Source: Dolichospermum sp. DET69 (GTDB lineage Bacteria > Cyanobacteriota > Cyanobacteriia > Cyanobacteriales > Nostocaceae). From it: a stretch of 64,000 nt of DNA. Made by a program: the position numbers and the translations under genes. Below the pieces are notes generated by a model, which did not search any database, was not told the DNA's origin, and was given only the letters and a program-made list of their open reading frames with translations. Position 1 is the stretch's first letter. Each line of letters opens with the position of its first letter. The DNA lies in contig CP070233.1 in the NCBI GenBank assembly GCA_017355425.1, positions 2,211,501 through 2,275,500 on the forward strand, given 5' to 3'. Below are positions 18,837 through 27,204 of the stretch, piece after piece.

Positions 18837-19610
18837 TTACCACACTTGCCAAGGAGCTTGACCACTTTTCCATAGATCCTCTAGATAGTTTTTATCTCTT
18901 AATGTGTCCATTGGTTGCCAGAAACCATCATGTTTGTAAGCAGATAATTGTTCTAAATCAGCTAACTTCTCTAATGGTTCTTTCTCCCACACTGTTGAGG
19001 TATCAGCAATAAAATCAATTACTTGTGGTTCTAGGACAAAATAGCCGCCATTAATCCAAGCGCCATCACCTTCAGGTTTTTCTTTAAAACTGGTAATTTT
19101 AGTTTGTTCTTGTCCTAGAGAAATTGCCCCAAATCTTCCTGCTGGTTGTACCGCGCTGAGTGTTGCTAATGTCTTTTGTTCTTGATGGAATTTAATTAAT
19201 TCTGTAATATTAATATTACTTACACCATCACCATAGGTAAAACAAAAGGTTTCATTGCCAATATGTTCACGAACTTGCTTTAACCGTCCACCTGTCATTG
19301 TATTATCACCTGTATTTACTAAGGTGACGCGCCAAGGTTCAGCATATCCAGAATGGACATTCATTTGATTGAAACGCATATCAAATGTCACATCTGACAT
19401 ATGTAAAAAATAGTTGGCAAAGTATTCTTTAATGACATACCCTTTGTAACCGCAACAGATAATGAAATCATTAATACCGTGAGCAGAGTAAGTCTTCATT
19501 ATGTGCCAGAGAATTGGCTTACCACCAACTTCAACCATTGGTTTGGGTCTGATACTGGTTTCTTCACTTAACCTTGTACCCAGACCTCCTGCTAAAATTA
19601 CTGCTTTCAT
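18837..19610 (-). CDS. rfbF: Glucose-1-phosphate cytidylyltransferase
   Basis: The 257-aa enzyme has the nucleotidyltransferase signature AVILAGGLGTRLSEETSIRPKPMVEVGGKPILWHI, containing the activator loop and the KPM lysine. FCFTYGDGVSNINI holds the metal-binding Asp, and FKEKPEGDGAWINGGYFVLEP the sugar-binding segment. The EETSIRPKPMVE form and the 257-residue length are characteristic of RfbF/DdhA, which makes CDP-glucose from CTP and glucose-1-phosphate, the entry to CDP-deoxysugars. It is the first gene of the minus-strand island, so its 350-bp upstream region probably carries the main promoter. It matches alr2825 in Anabaena by type and order. Confidence 0.9.
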   Translation of the reverse strand: MKAVILAGGLGTRLSEETSIRPKPMVEVGGKPILWHIMKTYSAHGINDFIICCGYKGYVIKEYFANYFLHMSDVTFDMRFNQMNVHSGYAEPWRVTLVNTGDNTMTGGRLKQVREHIGNETFCFTYGDGVSNINITELIKFHQEQKTLATLSAVQPAGRFGAISLGQEQTKITSFKEKPEGDGAWINGGYFVLEPQVIDFIADTSTVWEKEPLEKLADLEQLSAYKHDGFWQPMDTLRDKNYLEDLWKSGQAPWQVW

Positions 19611-19962
19611 GTAGTTACCTCAAAGATTTGCAGGTGGTTTATAATTTAAATTGATTGAAATGAAGAGAATGCACAATAATTTTTTCTTTCTCTTGATTCG
19701 GTAGATAAATATAATTTAACTGTAAATTTCTAGAAAATGATAAAGAACAAATAAACTAAGATATTTTATATGTAAAATATTTCTAGCAGGAGTCAAAATA
19801 ATCTAACCCGTTAAAAAGAGCTAAATAATAATAGTTAATATGATATCCCTGACTTCACTAAGAAATCAGAGATATTTGTTTTTGTAATTAAAATTACTAC
19901 AATATAATGTGGGTTAAATAAAGTACAAAATTTCCGAAAAAAGACAGCTAGTTCCTCCTTCT
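19611..19962. other. Upstream region of the HEP island, no gene seen
   Basis: This AT-rich stretch precedes the first gene of the polysaccharide island on the minus strand and is the obvious site of its promoter. Apart from the GTA-N8-TAC palindrome listed separately I see no named box, RNA gene or open frame. Confidence 0.5.
19884..19897. promoter_or_regulatory. Possible NtcA-type site (GTA-N8-TAC)
   Basis: GTAATTAAAATTAC fits the NtcA consensus GTAN8TAC on both strands and lies about 275 bp ahead of the rfbF start. Nitrogen-step genes are often under NtcA, so the context is suitable. No good TAN3T minus-10 box lies 22 bases downstream on the minus strand, and six fixed bases occur often by chance, so this is weak. 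Confidence 0.25.
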
Positions 19963-20270
19963 GACTTGTGTACGGGCGTATTGCTATACGCCCCTACTTC
20001 TAACTCATCTACGGGCGTATTGCTATACGCCCCTACTTCTGATTTGTGTACGGGCGTATTGCTATACGCCCCTACTTCTAACTCGTCTACGGGCGTATTG
20101 CCATACGCCCCTACTTCTGATTTGTGTACGGGCGTATTGCCATACGCCCCTACTTCTGATTTGTGTACGGTCGTATTGCCATACGCCCCTACTTCTGGCT
20201 TGTGTACGGGCGTATTGCTATACGCCCCTACTTCTGACTTGTGTACGGGCGTATTGCTATACGCCCCTAC
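19963..20270. repeat. Eight tandem copies of a 39-bp unit, each holding a palindrome
   Basis: Eight units of 39 bp are arrayed head to tail; each contains GGGCGTAT, a 4-base loop (TGCT or TGCC) and ATACGCCC, joined by a variable CTACTTCTGATTTGTGTA-type linker. The array begins 26 bp after the kinase-TPR stop. It resembles the long tandem repeats (LTRR type) of heterocystous cyanobacteria but here every unit can form a hairpin. A 13-residue repeat frame runs through it only because 39 is a multiple of three. Confidence 0.9.
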
Positions 20271-20295
20271 TGACTCTTTACCCCCAATGTATCAA

Positions 20296-22488
20296 TTACT
20301 TTTTTCCAGTTATAATTGGGTTAGACAATAAACTGTCACATTTATTAGCGACTACAATACAAATGCTACTGAGAGACTGTTGATAATTATCCATATCATT
20401 TTCCTCTTGAGAAACTTTAGCGGCTGCTTCTAAATCTGAAACTGCTCGCACATGGTTTTTATCAGATATGCCTGCTCCATATTGTGCTAGTTCATAGTAA
20501 GCCATACCACGTTTCAGATAAATTTTAGCCAATCGGGGATTGATTTTTAATGCTTCTGTAAAATCAGCGATCGCTTGTTTATATTCTGCCGCATAATTAT
20601 TGCTATATTGAGCCATTTGATAACGAACTAAACCCCGTTGAAAGTAAGCATCTACTTTAGAAGCATTGAGTTTAATTGCTTTAGTAAAATCGGCAATTGA
20701 TTTTTGGTATTCCTGAAAAGAATTATTGATGTATTTGTTAATTTCAAATCGGACAATACCCCTTCGGATATAAGCTTCCGCATCATTTTCATCTATATTA
20801 ATAGCAGTATTAAAATCAGCGATCGCTTGTTTATATTCTTTATTAGGATCATTACTATAGTCAGCCATCATATAATAAGCATTACCGCGATTTATATAAG
20901 CTTTAACTTCTTGGGAGTTTAGTTTTAAAGCTTTATTATAATTAGCTAATGCGCCTTCATAATCATTCAAATTGTATTGGGAATTACCCAAATTTATATA
21001 ACCTTTAGCAGATTGGGGATTCTTTTTAAGAGCCTCAGTAAAATTGACAACTGCTTGTTGATAGTCTTGCTGTTGATAAGCAGTATCACCGCGCTGATAG
21101 TAATCCGAAAAAGAAAGATTTGTCAGATTAGGAGCTTGATTAGCGGAACGAGGCATCAAACTTTGTTGAGTGTAAGGATTTTGGGAAACAAAAGGACGGG
21201 TGAATTTAATCATTACATCTAAATAGCCCAAAATACCCAATCCCACCACACCAAAAATCACACCATATACCTTCGGGTTTAATTTTTGACGAGAGGGAAC
21301 AGGATAAACCCGCTGGTTAGAAGTTGGTTGCCAATGATATACCGGAGACTTTGCTCTGAATGGCTGGGTAATCCGTGGAGTAGGAATATAGCGACGTTTA
21401 GATTTAGGTTTTTCCCGTGGTTGCAGATGTTGTTTAGAAGCGATCGCCGATACTGAGGGAAACGGATCTCTCCCACCTAATCGTCTAGTCCGTTCACACC
21501 AAGGACATTTATCCAAATGATTATGATAAAGATGCTGGGGATTAGCCGGACAAGTCTCCAAACTCTGCTCCACCGCAGTTAATGCCGACAACCAATTTTG
21601 AGCATTAGGGCGTAATCTGGGATTGTCATGACCTTCTTCAAAACAACGCACAAATAAATCCTGCAAACTGGGATGAAGCAGATCCCAACGCGGAGAAATA
21701 GGAGTTGGCAAATAGGGAACCTGTTTCTTTTGACTATAGGTAAAATGACCAGAAAGTATCCGCCCCTGATAAGTCGGAGGTTCCATCCCACCTTGAAATA
21801 TCCCAGAAAACGGGTGCGTTCCTTCCATTAATAATTGGAAAATCAGTACCGCCAACCCAAACAAATCATGAGAAATTTCCCGGTCATAGTCAGCAAAAGT
21901 TTTATTCTGTAATTCTGGAGGCGTATATTCAGGCTTACCCACAGAACAACGATAAACAACATTCTCTAATGGTTCGGTCACTTGGAAGGAGTCTGTATCT
22001 ACCAACGTCACCAAAGCCGTATCACTAACCAAGATATTTGACTCATTCACATCACCAATACAGTAATGGCTGGCGTGCAAAGCCGCAAAAGCCGCCGCCA
22101 GGTTACGGGCAGTCCGCAATAAATACTGATAATTAAACAATGGGCAATTTTGTCGGCGAATCCCTGGATTATAAAAATCCATAATTGGTCGCATTCCCCG
22201 AATTCTGGGCATCACAAACCCAACAATCGTATCGCTACCATCTGCCGCCTGCAACAACTCCTGCGGCCAAGCAATGGCAATATGCCCTAAATTGTCCGTC
22301 GGATTAACTGGGGGATTAGCAAGCATCGCCCGCAGTTTTTGGGCATAAGAGATAGTTGGTTTGTGATAGATTTTCGCTACTAAATTATGATCCGATGGCA
22401 CTGCATATATACAAGCTTCACCACCATGTCCTACACTGACAGAGAGGTTAAGAATTTCCGGGTTGGGAAGACGACGTAGTACCTGCAT
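20296..22488 (-). CDS. Protein kinase-like domain, zinc-ribbon-like motif, membrane span and TPR repeats (TerY-P triad kinase)
   Basis: The 730-aa protein has an N-terminal kinase fold of the YegI type: LVAKIYH carries the ATP-binding Lys, YCIGDVNESNILV the catalytic loop (Asp and Asn in place of HRDxxxxN) and VTLVDTDSFQV the DFG equivalent. After about residue 310 comes CPANPQHLYHNHLDKCPWCERT, a CxxC zinc-ribbon-like piece, then one transmembrane span near 410-430 (YGVIFGVVGLGILGYLDVMI) and about six TPRs from 455 to 710. It is encoded with a PP2C phosphatase and a TerY-like vWA protein on the same strand, the TerY-phosphorylation triad known from other bacteria (yegI-yegK-yegL in E. coli). 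It should phosphorylate Ser/Thr on unknown targets; the TPR tail is a likely scaffold. Confidence 0.8.
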   Translation of the reverse strand: MQVLRRLPNPEILNLSVSVGHGGEACIYAVPSDHNLVAKIYHKPTISYAQKLRAMLANPPVNPTDNLGHIAIAWPQELLQAADGSDTIVGFVMPRIRGMRPIMDFYNPGIRRQNCPLFNYQYLLRTARNLAAAFAALHASHYCIGDVNESNILVSDTALVTLVDTDSFQVTEPLENVVYRCSVGKPEYTPPELQNKTFADYDREISHDLFGLAVLIFQLLMEGTHPFSGIFQGGMEPPTYQGRILSGHFTYSQKKQVPYLPTPISPRWDLLHPSLQDLFVRCFEEGHDNPRLRPNAQNWLSALTAVEQSLETCPANPQHLYHNHLDKCPWCERTRRLGGRDPFPSVSAIASKQHLQPREKPKSKRRYIPTPRITQPFRAKSPVYHWQPTSNQRVYPVPSRQKLNPKVYGVIFGVVGLGILGYLDVMIKFTRPFVSQNPYTQQSLMPRSANQAPNLTNLSFSDYYQRGDTAYQQQDYQQAVVNFTEALKKNPQSAKGYINLGNSQYNLNDYEGALANYNKALKLNSQEVKAYINRGNAYYMMADYSNDPNKEYKQAIADFNTAINIDENDAEAYIRRGIVRFEINKYINNSFQEYQKSIADFTKAIKLNASKVDAYFQRGLVRYQMAQYSNNYAAEYKQAIADFTEALKINPRLAKIYLKRGMAYYELAQYGAGISDKNHVRAVSDLEAAAKVSQEENDMDNYQQSLSSICIVVANKCDSLLSNPIITGKK

Positions 22489-22590
22489 GGCAGAATTAAG
22501 GTGATGTGAAGTGATTGGAATCAGTCAAAAGCTTAGAAAATTCAGAAGATAGCTAACACCACGCTGTTTTTAATCCCTAATTAATAAAAC

Positions 22591-23373
22591 TTATGAGTTG
22601 ATAAACGCAGCTAAAATTAGGGTCAAATCATCATCAGTCCGCTGGGTAATCTTCTCAGAGCTTAAAAACCTGATTAAATGTTCTTTTGCTAATATTCTAT
22701 CTTCAGCATTGGCAACAAACTCAAATAATGGGAAAAAGAAAGGTTTGTGAGGTTCACCAACAATCATATTCAAAGCTAACATCTGCAAACCATCAGTCAA
22801 AACACCAACATTCACAATCTCTTCCCGCAATATTTTAATTTGTGCTGTCTCCACAGCATTAACAGATGTTAAAAAGGTCGTTTCATTGATATATTCACCA
22901 TTACTAGGGATGGTTAACGCTATCAGGTTGCCCATACTATTCCTAGCTACGGCCAAACCATCACCAATTTGCGCTACCGCGACAATTTCTGGTGTAGCAA
23001 TCATGAGAATTAAGGTAGTTGCTAAATCTTGAGGTTGATGATGACAAACATCCGCCTCAGTTTCTATGGCATTGCGGGCTACTAACATGGTATCAGTTAG
23101 CAAATAACGCAAAACATCATCATTAGCAAGGGTATCACTGGTAATCTCTTGGCGAGAAAGATGTTCTATTGCCGTTTCTACCGCAATCATTGATCCCACC
23201 TTTCCTAGTTTAGCAGAACCAGCACCATCTGCTGCTGCTATCACCAACACATTATTTGCCAATAGCTGCCAATGGTGAGCATCCTGACAAAGTTGCTGGT
23301 TTTTGGAGTGACTAGTTCCGCATACAGATGCAGCTACTATCCGCCATTGAGAAATCTGTTTTGATGTATTCAT
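22591..23373 (-). CDS. PP2C-family protein phosphatase of the TerY-type triad
   Basis: The 260-aa protein begins with a PP2C layout: VCGTSHSKNQQLCQDAHHWQ (Asp for metal), VLVIAAADGAGSAKLGKVGS (DGxG motif in the form ADGAGSA), IVAVAQIGDGLAVARN and VNVGVLTDGLQ with a further metal Asp. The family dephosphorylates Ser/Thr with two Mn or Mg ions. It is short, a bare catalytic domain. It lies between the kinase and vWA genes, 102 and 52 bp away, so one operon is likely. In the triad the phosphatase is thought to oppose the kinase. Confidence 0.85.
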   Translation of the reverse strand: MNTSKQISQWRIVAASVCGTSHSKNQQLCQDAHHWQLLANNVLVIAAADGAGSAKLGKVGSMIAVETAIEHLSRQEITSDTLANDDVLRYLLTDTMLVARNAIETEADVCHHQPQDLATTLILMIATPEIVAVAQIGDGLAVARNSMGNLIALTIPSNGEYINETTFLTSVNAVETAQIKILREEIVNVGVLTDGLQMLALNMIVGEPHKPFFFPLFEFVANAEDRILAKEHLIRFLSSEKITQRTDDDLTLILAAFINS

Positions 23374-23425
23374 ATAATTTTTTTTCCACAGCTAGTTCAG
23401 TTTAAACAACAAGCTGTAATTTTCA

Positions 23426-24127
23426 TTAAACAGATCCCCAACCAATTGGTGGTAGTGCTACCTGTTCATCTAGCTGAGAATGAGATACGGCTGACATACT
23501 GGCAGACAGCCAAACAAACATCTCAATAAAGTTCAATCCTTTTAATTTCAGGGGACTACGCACAGCGATTTGACTTAATTGGCTCATATTCGCATTTTCT
23601 ACGCCCACAGTAAAGAAAGCTACGCGCTTATTAGACTCATCTGCTTGCAGTCTTTGGGAAGCTTGTACCAATGTTGAATCAGTTTCACCTTGGGGTTCAC
23701 CATCAGTAATCATGAACACCCAAGGACGGTAGTAAGCAATCCCATTAGTGCGATATTGGGATTTGCGCTCTTGAATAATATCTAATGCTTTATGAATTGC
23801 CGAACCCATAATTGTTAAACCCTGGGCTGTGAGAATGGGAGGGTTAAATTGATCGGCAGTGATAAAGTCCTGCACGACATTGACATTACTATCAAATGTA
23901 ATAATTGCCACCTCTACCCTTCTGGATGCTAGGGAATTTTTGACTAGTTCATCCTTTAAACTTAGCAAACCTTGATTTAAAGCTTCGATTCGTTCCCCTT
24001 GCATTGAGCCAGAGGTATCTAGCAATAGCACGCATGGACAACGTGGTTCGGGATTTTCAGCAAATTCTACAACTTCGTCAAGATTAAATGTATCAATCAT
24101 AACTTCTTGTGTTATGTTATAATTCAA
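23426..24127 (-). CDS. TerY-like von Willebrand factor A domain protein
   Basis: The 233-aa protein is almost entirely one vWA domain with an intact metal-ion-dependent adhesion site: LLLDTSGSMQGE (DxSxS), a Thr in QGLTIMGSAIH and the Asp in FMITDGEPQGE. No signal peptide is present, so it is cytosolic like TerY/YegL. In TerY-P triads this protein is the partner or substrate-recruiting part for the kinase and phosphatase. It is the first gene of the minus-strand triad, so the promoter should be in the non-coding region above 24,127. Confidence 0.85.
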   Translation of the reverse strand: MNYNITQEVMIDTFNLDEVVEFAENPEPRCPCVLLLDTSGSMQGERIEALNQGLLSLKDELVKNSLASRRVEVAIITFDSNVNVVQDFITADQFNPPILTAQGLTIMGSAIHKALDIIQERKSQYRTNGIAYYRPWVFMITDGEPQGETDSTLVQASQRLQADESNKRVAFFTVGVENANMSQLSQIAVRSPLKLKGLNFIEMFVWLSASMSAVSHSQLDEQVALPPIGWGSV

Positions 24128-25007
24128 AGTTTTATTTTCCTTTTACTCTAAAGTATATAGTTTCTGGCGTTAGTATGACTAAAATTATGGTATTTTGCGG
24201 GAGATACTTGAGTTTTTCCGTAAAGATATGGATTTGGGGTAAATTCACCAAATGTCTCTCCTACTCCTCATCACTACTTAGTCACTGGTAATTTATGAGG
24301 ATATTTAATCTTACTTATAGCGGTTCTCCGTCGGATGAAATACAATCGAGGGCGGGGAAACCTCACCCCTACAGGGTTTGTAATTCGATGACTGTATCTC
24401 ATCTAAGTGCATACCGCTATATTGTCAAGTGTCTGCCATAATTGAACTTTGCCAAAGTTAAAATGAGAGAAGTCAGGAGTTACTAAATTAGGAGTCATCG
24501 AGTCAAACAGCGTGAAGGCCTAGTTTTTTACCTAGATTCTCCAGTCTGTTGAGTTGCAATCTGATGCAATAATCAATATATACATTTACCTCCATAAATT
24601 TTTAAAGCTTTTATGTGGGATTTCCTCTGTCTTTAGGTAAATAAATTCATTATTGTTAAATCCAGAAAAAGGAGGAAGATTAGTCTGAAAATTGATGAAT
24701 TTAAATCACCAAAAAAATCTCAGCATACTCAATAGTATCACTATATAGTTTATCAAGATGAAATAGCTATAAAATATGACAGGACGGAGATTTGTATCCA
24801 AACAACGGGTAAAAAATCAAGATAAAAAACTACAAAAACTGTTACATTCAAAGTCCAGGAGAATTTTCAGAAGCTGTTTTTCATTGATATTCATAATTTA
24901 ATAACTTGTGATCATGACCATATTTCTCGATGATATCAAATTGCAGCCTGATATTTAATCTTTTCCAATACTATGTTGATGTATCCGCCAAAAAAAATTG
25001 TAAAAAT
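24128..25007. other. Divergent promoter region between the triad and the PatA-like gene
   Basis: About 880 bp separate the two divergent transcription units. Apart from the repeat at 24,317-24,420 I see no gene or RNA. The part near 24,660 contains GAAAAAGGAGGAAGATTAG, a ribosome-site-like run not followed by a usable frame. Confidence 0.5.
24317..24420. repeat. MITE-like repeat with ATAGCGGT/ACCGCTAT ends
   Basis: A 104-bp block is bounded by ATAGCGGT and its complement ACCGCTAT. The inner end AGCGGTATGCACTTAGATGA (read on the minus strand) has a close match at 55,936-55,960, next to the PfaD-like gene, where only one end is kept. It is a dispersed repeat without coding capacity. Confidence 0.7.
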
Positions 25008-26390
25008 ATGAAAAATACTGGCACTTTTACCAAATTATCTCCCCCAGGTTTATTAAGACAATTAGGCAATTGTTATGAAACTACCTGTTTACAAGCATAT
25101 AGCAACTCTGTATCTTGGTTGATATATATAAAACAAGGAAAAATTATCTATGCAACTCATTCAGTAGAACCCTTTGATAGATTAGAACGACAGATGCGTC
25201 GTCTCCATCAACAAATTCCTCTTGTAGATAATGAAGTGCGTGTACAAATGCGCTTAGTGTTTGAGCATGAAGATAACCATCATTTACCAAACCAATTTCC
25301 AGAATATGAAGCGATTAATTGGCTTGTCACAGAACAACATCTTCTTCCTGAGCAAGCAACATTACTTATTCAAGAATTAGTTAAAGAGGTAATTGAATCA
25401 TTTATCCTCATCAAGACAGGCACTTATGAACTAACAGACCCACTGGAAAATTTCCCCATAATTTGTAAATTAGATGTTACTGATATTATGGAAAAATGTC
25501 AAAATCAGTTACAAAATTGGCGGTATCTTGGTAGATATATATCTTCTCCCTATCAGCGTCCCTATTTATTAGTTAGTAGCAAATTTCAGGATAAAAGATT
25601 ACCACCCCTAAAAGATAATATCACCAATTGGATGAAGGGTTTTAGCTTGCGTCATCTAGCGATTATTATGAATCAGGATGAATTGCAATTAGCACTAAGT
25701 TTATACCCCTATATTGTCAAGGGTTCGATAGTATTACATGAGCCAGATCCTCCATTTGATAAATTGCCAAAAACCTGTGGCAGTTCATTGCTATTTTCTG
25801 AAGATAGCACAGAATTAATTAGAGGTAAATTATTGGTTCTGGATGTAGAACGAAGTAAAGATACTTCTACAGAAACTCCAATTATTTCTCAGCATAATGT
25901 AGCAGTTCAGCAATTAGTACCAGATATTGCTGAGTTACCTCCAGAGGATTTTTCACTCTTAGCTGTTGATAATAACATAGATGCCGATTCTCAAAAAGTC
26001 AAAGTAAATACCAAAACTACACAAAAGACTTACAAAATTATTTCTGTAGATGATAGTCCCACAATTCTCAAGGAAATCAGCCGTTATTTAGAAGATGAGA
26101 ATTTTACTTTGGTGACTATTAATGAACCTGTGAAAGCAGTAATGTCAATTATTCGACATAAACCTGATCTGATTTTACTGGATTTAAATATGGCAGGAAT
26201 TGATGGTTATGAACTATGTCGCATTATCCGCAATAATTCCCTGTTTAAAACTATTCCCATTATTTTTGTAACTAGCAATAAGGGGATTATAGATAAGGTG
26301 AAAGCTAGATTTGTCGGTGCTTCTGGATATCTAACTAAACCTTTTACTCGTGCTGAGTTGCTCAAAATGATTTTTATGCACTTAGCATAA
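25008..26390 (+). CDS. PatA-like response regulator (PATAN domain plus receiver)
   Basis: From ATG at 25,008 the protein has 460 aa; an in-frame ATG at 24,930 would add 26 residues that do not fit the family, and neither has a good ribosome site. Residues 1 to about 240 match the PATAN region (FTKLSPPGLLRQL, SWLIYIKQGKIIYATHS). The C-terminal 125 residues are a CheY-like receiver: KIISVDDSPTIL (acidic pair), DLILLDLNMAGIDGYELC with the phospho-accepting Asp, IIFVTSNKG and the conserved Lys in GYLTKPFT. PatA, which affects heterocyst pattern, has this architecture. This one stands alone with no kinase beside it, so its partner is unknown and it need not act in patterning. Confidence 0.85.
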   Translation: MKNTGTFTKLSPPGLLRQLGNCYETTCLQAYSNSVSWLIYIKQGKIIYATHSVEPFDRLERQMRRLHQQIPLVDNEVRVQMRLVFEHEDNHHLPNQFPEYEAINWLVTEQHLLPEQATLLIQELVKEVIESFILIKTGTYELTDPLENFPIICKLDVTDIMEKCQNQLQNWRYLGRYISSPYQRPYLLVSSKFQDKRLPPLKDNITNWMKGFSLRHLAIIMNQDELQLALSLYPYIVKGSIVLHEPDPPFDKLPKTCGSSLLFSEDSTELIRGKLLVLDVERSKDTSTETPIISQHNVAVQQLVPDIAELPPEDFSLLAVDNNIDADSQKVKVNTKTTQKTYKIISVDDSPTILKEISRYLEDENFTLVTINEPVKAVMSIIRHKPDLILLDLNMAGIDGYELCRIIRNNSLFKTIPIIFVTSNKGIIDKVKARFVGASGYLTKPFTRAELLKMIFMHLA

Positions 26391-26395
26391 TTAAC

Positions 26396-26424
26396 CTCGT
26401 TCCCAGTCAGAGACTGGGAACGAG
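26396..26424 (+). terminator. Strong stem-loop after the PatA-like gene
   Basis: CTCGTTCCCAGTC, a 3-base loop AGA and GACTGGGAACGAG form a perfect 13-bp stem five bases after the stop. There is no T run behind it, so it may be a repeat-type hairpin that stabilises the 3' end rather than a classic intrinsic terminator. Confidence 0.55.
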
Positions 26425-26708
26425 AGAAAACGAGAGGAAGGAACTTATCGTTACCGAGTGATCCTATAAGTTTTTTAAATGGAAATTTCTACAAAATTGA
26501 GGAAGTTGATGTTTATTGAGAATAAGTAGCCTATATTCTCATATTTATTGAGAATACTATCAATAAGTTAACGGAAATACGTTTTTACAGGATTGATAAA
26601 TCCCCTTGACTTTTTGTGCTATTATTAGAGGTAAAATCTGCCTGGGCTTTTTTGTTAATTATCGAAATTGATGGAGTTGGGTAACATAAGCGTCAACCCA
26701 ATCTACTA
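26425..26708. other. Convergent intergenic region with alternating TGAGAATA/TATTCTCA
   Basis: Between two convergent genes, TGAGAATA (26,517), TATTCTCA (26,534) and TGAGAATA (26,549) alternate within 40 bp. A TTGACT box near 26,608 followed by TATTAT could start a short transcript on the plus strand. No gene is supported. Confidence 0.35.
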
Positions 26709-26972
26709 TTATGCTGCTTCGCGCAGTTGGGTGGGTACAGATGCTTCTGGAAACGGTAGAGAAAGTTGTTCTGGTGATGGTGTGGATGCTTCTTGTAATA
26801 CTGTGACTTCAATATTTACACTGACTAAATAACTACCTGTTTCTGCTCCTACGGCTTCGGAAATTAATTTAGCTATATCTGGACGTTTTGCGGTAAGAGG
26901 ATCACGGATAATACAACGATCCCATTCATGCTTGGCGGTGGGGTTAAGATTGAGAATATAATGCTTCATCAT
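26709..26972 (-). CDS. Small hypothetical protein
   Basis: From ATG at 26,972 (or 26,969) the product is about 87 aa, starting MMKHYILNLNPTAKHEWDRC; the frame continues upstream only through a TTG. It contains a segment AKLISEAVGAETGSYLVSVNIEVTVLQ that could form a helix and strand pair, and a Pro/Gln-rich tail ending PTQLREAA. No membrane span, signal or metal motif is seen. I do not recognise the family. It is convergent with the PatA-like gene and co-directional with the MscS gene 230 bp away, so it may be transcribed alone. Confidence 0.5.
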   Translation of the reverse strand: MMKHYILNLNPTAKHEWDRCIIRDPLTAKRPDIAKLISEAVGAETGSYLVSVNIEVTVLQEASTPSPEQLSLPFPEASVPTQLREAA

Positions 26973-27204
26973 AGAAATAGCCCTTAAAATCCGTGTTCCA
27001 GAAGTCTTTTCAGTTTTGAAGACTATTTTGATAGTATAGTACAAATTTACTAATATGACAAGGGGATTATCAAAAATTGCCTCTGGGAAGAGAAGCTACT
27101 TTATAGATAAAAATACAAAAGCGCAAAGACGCTATATCAAACGCCTCTACGATTTTCTTTCCTAACGGGGAAAAAGGGTAATGTAATTAAAGAAACTTGA
27201 GAAT

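Noticed and set aside
19963-20270. CRISPR array
   Set aside because: The eight 39-bp units have no unique spacers; linkers are themselves repeated and no cas genes are near.
19966-20331. A 121-codon frame of 13-residue repeats
   Set aside because: It exists only because the 39-bp DNA repeat keeps frame; the unit is a hairpin and the composition (LCTGVLLYAPTSD repeated) is not protein-like.
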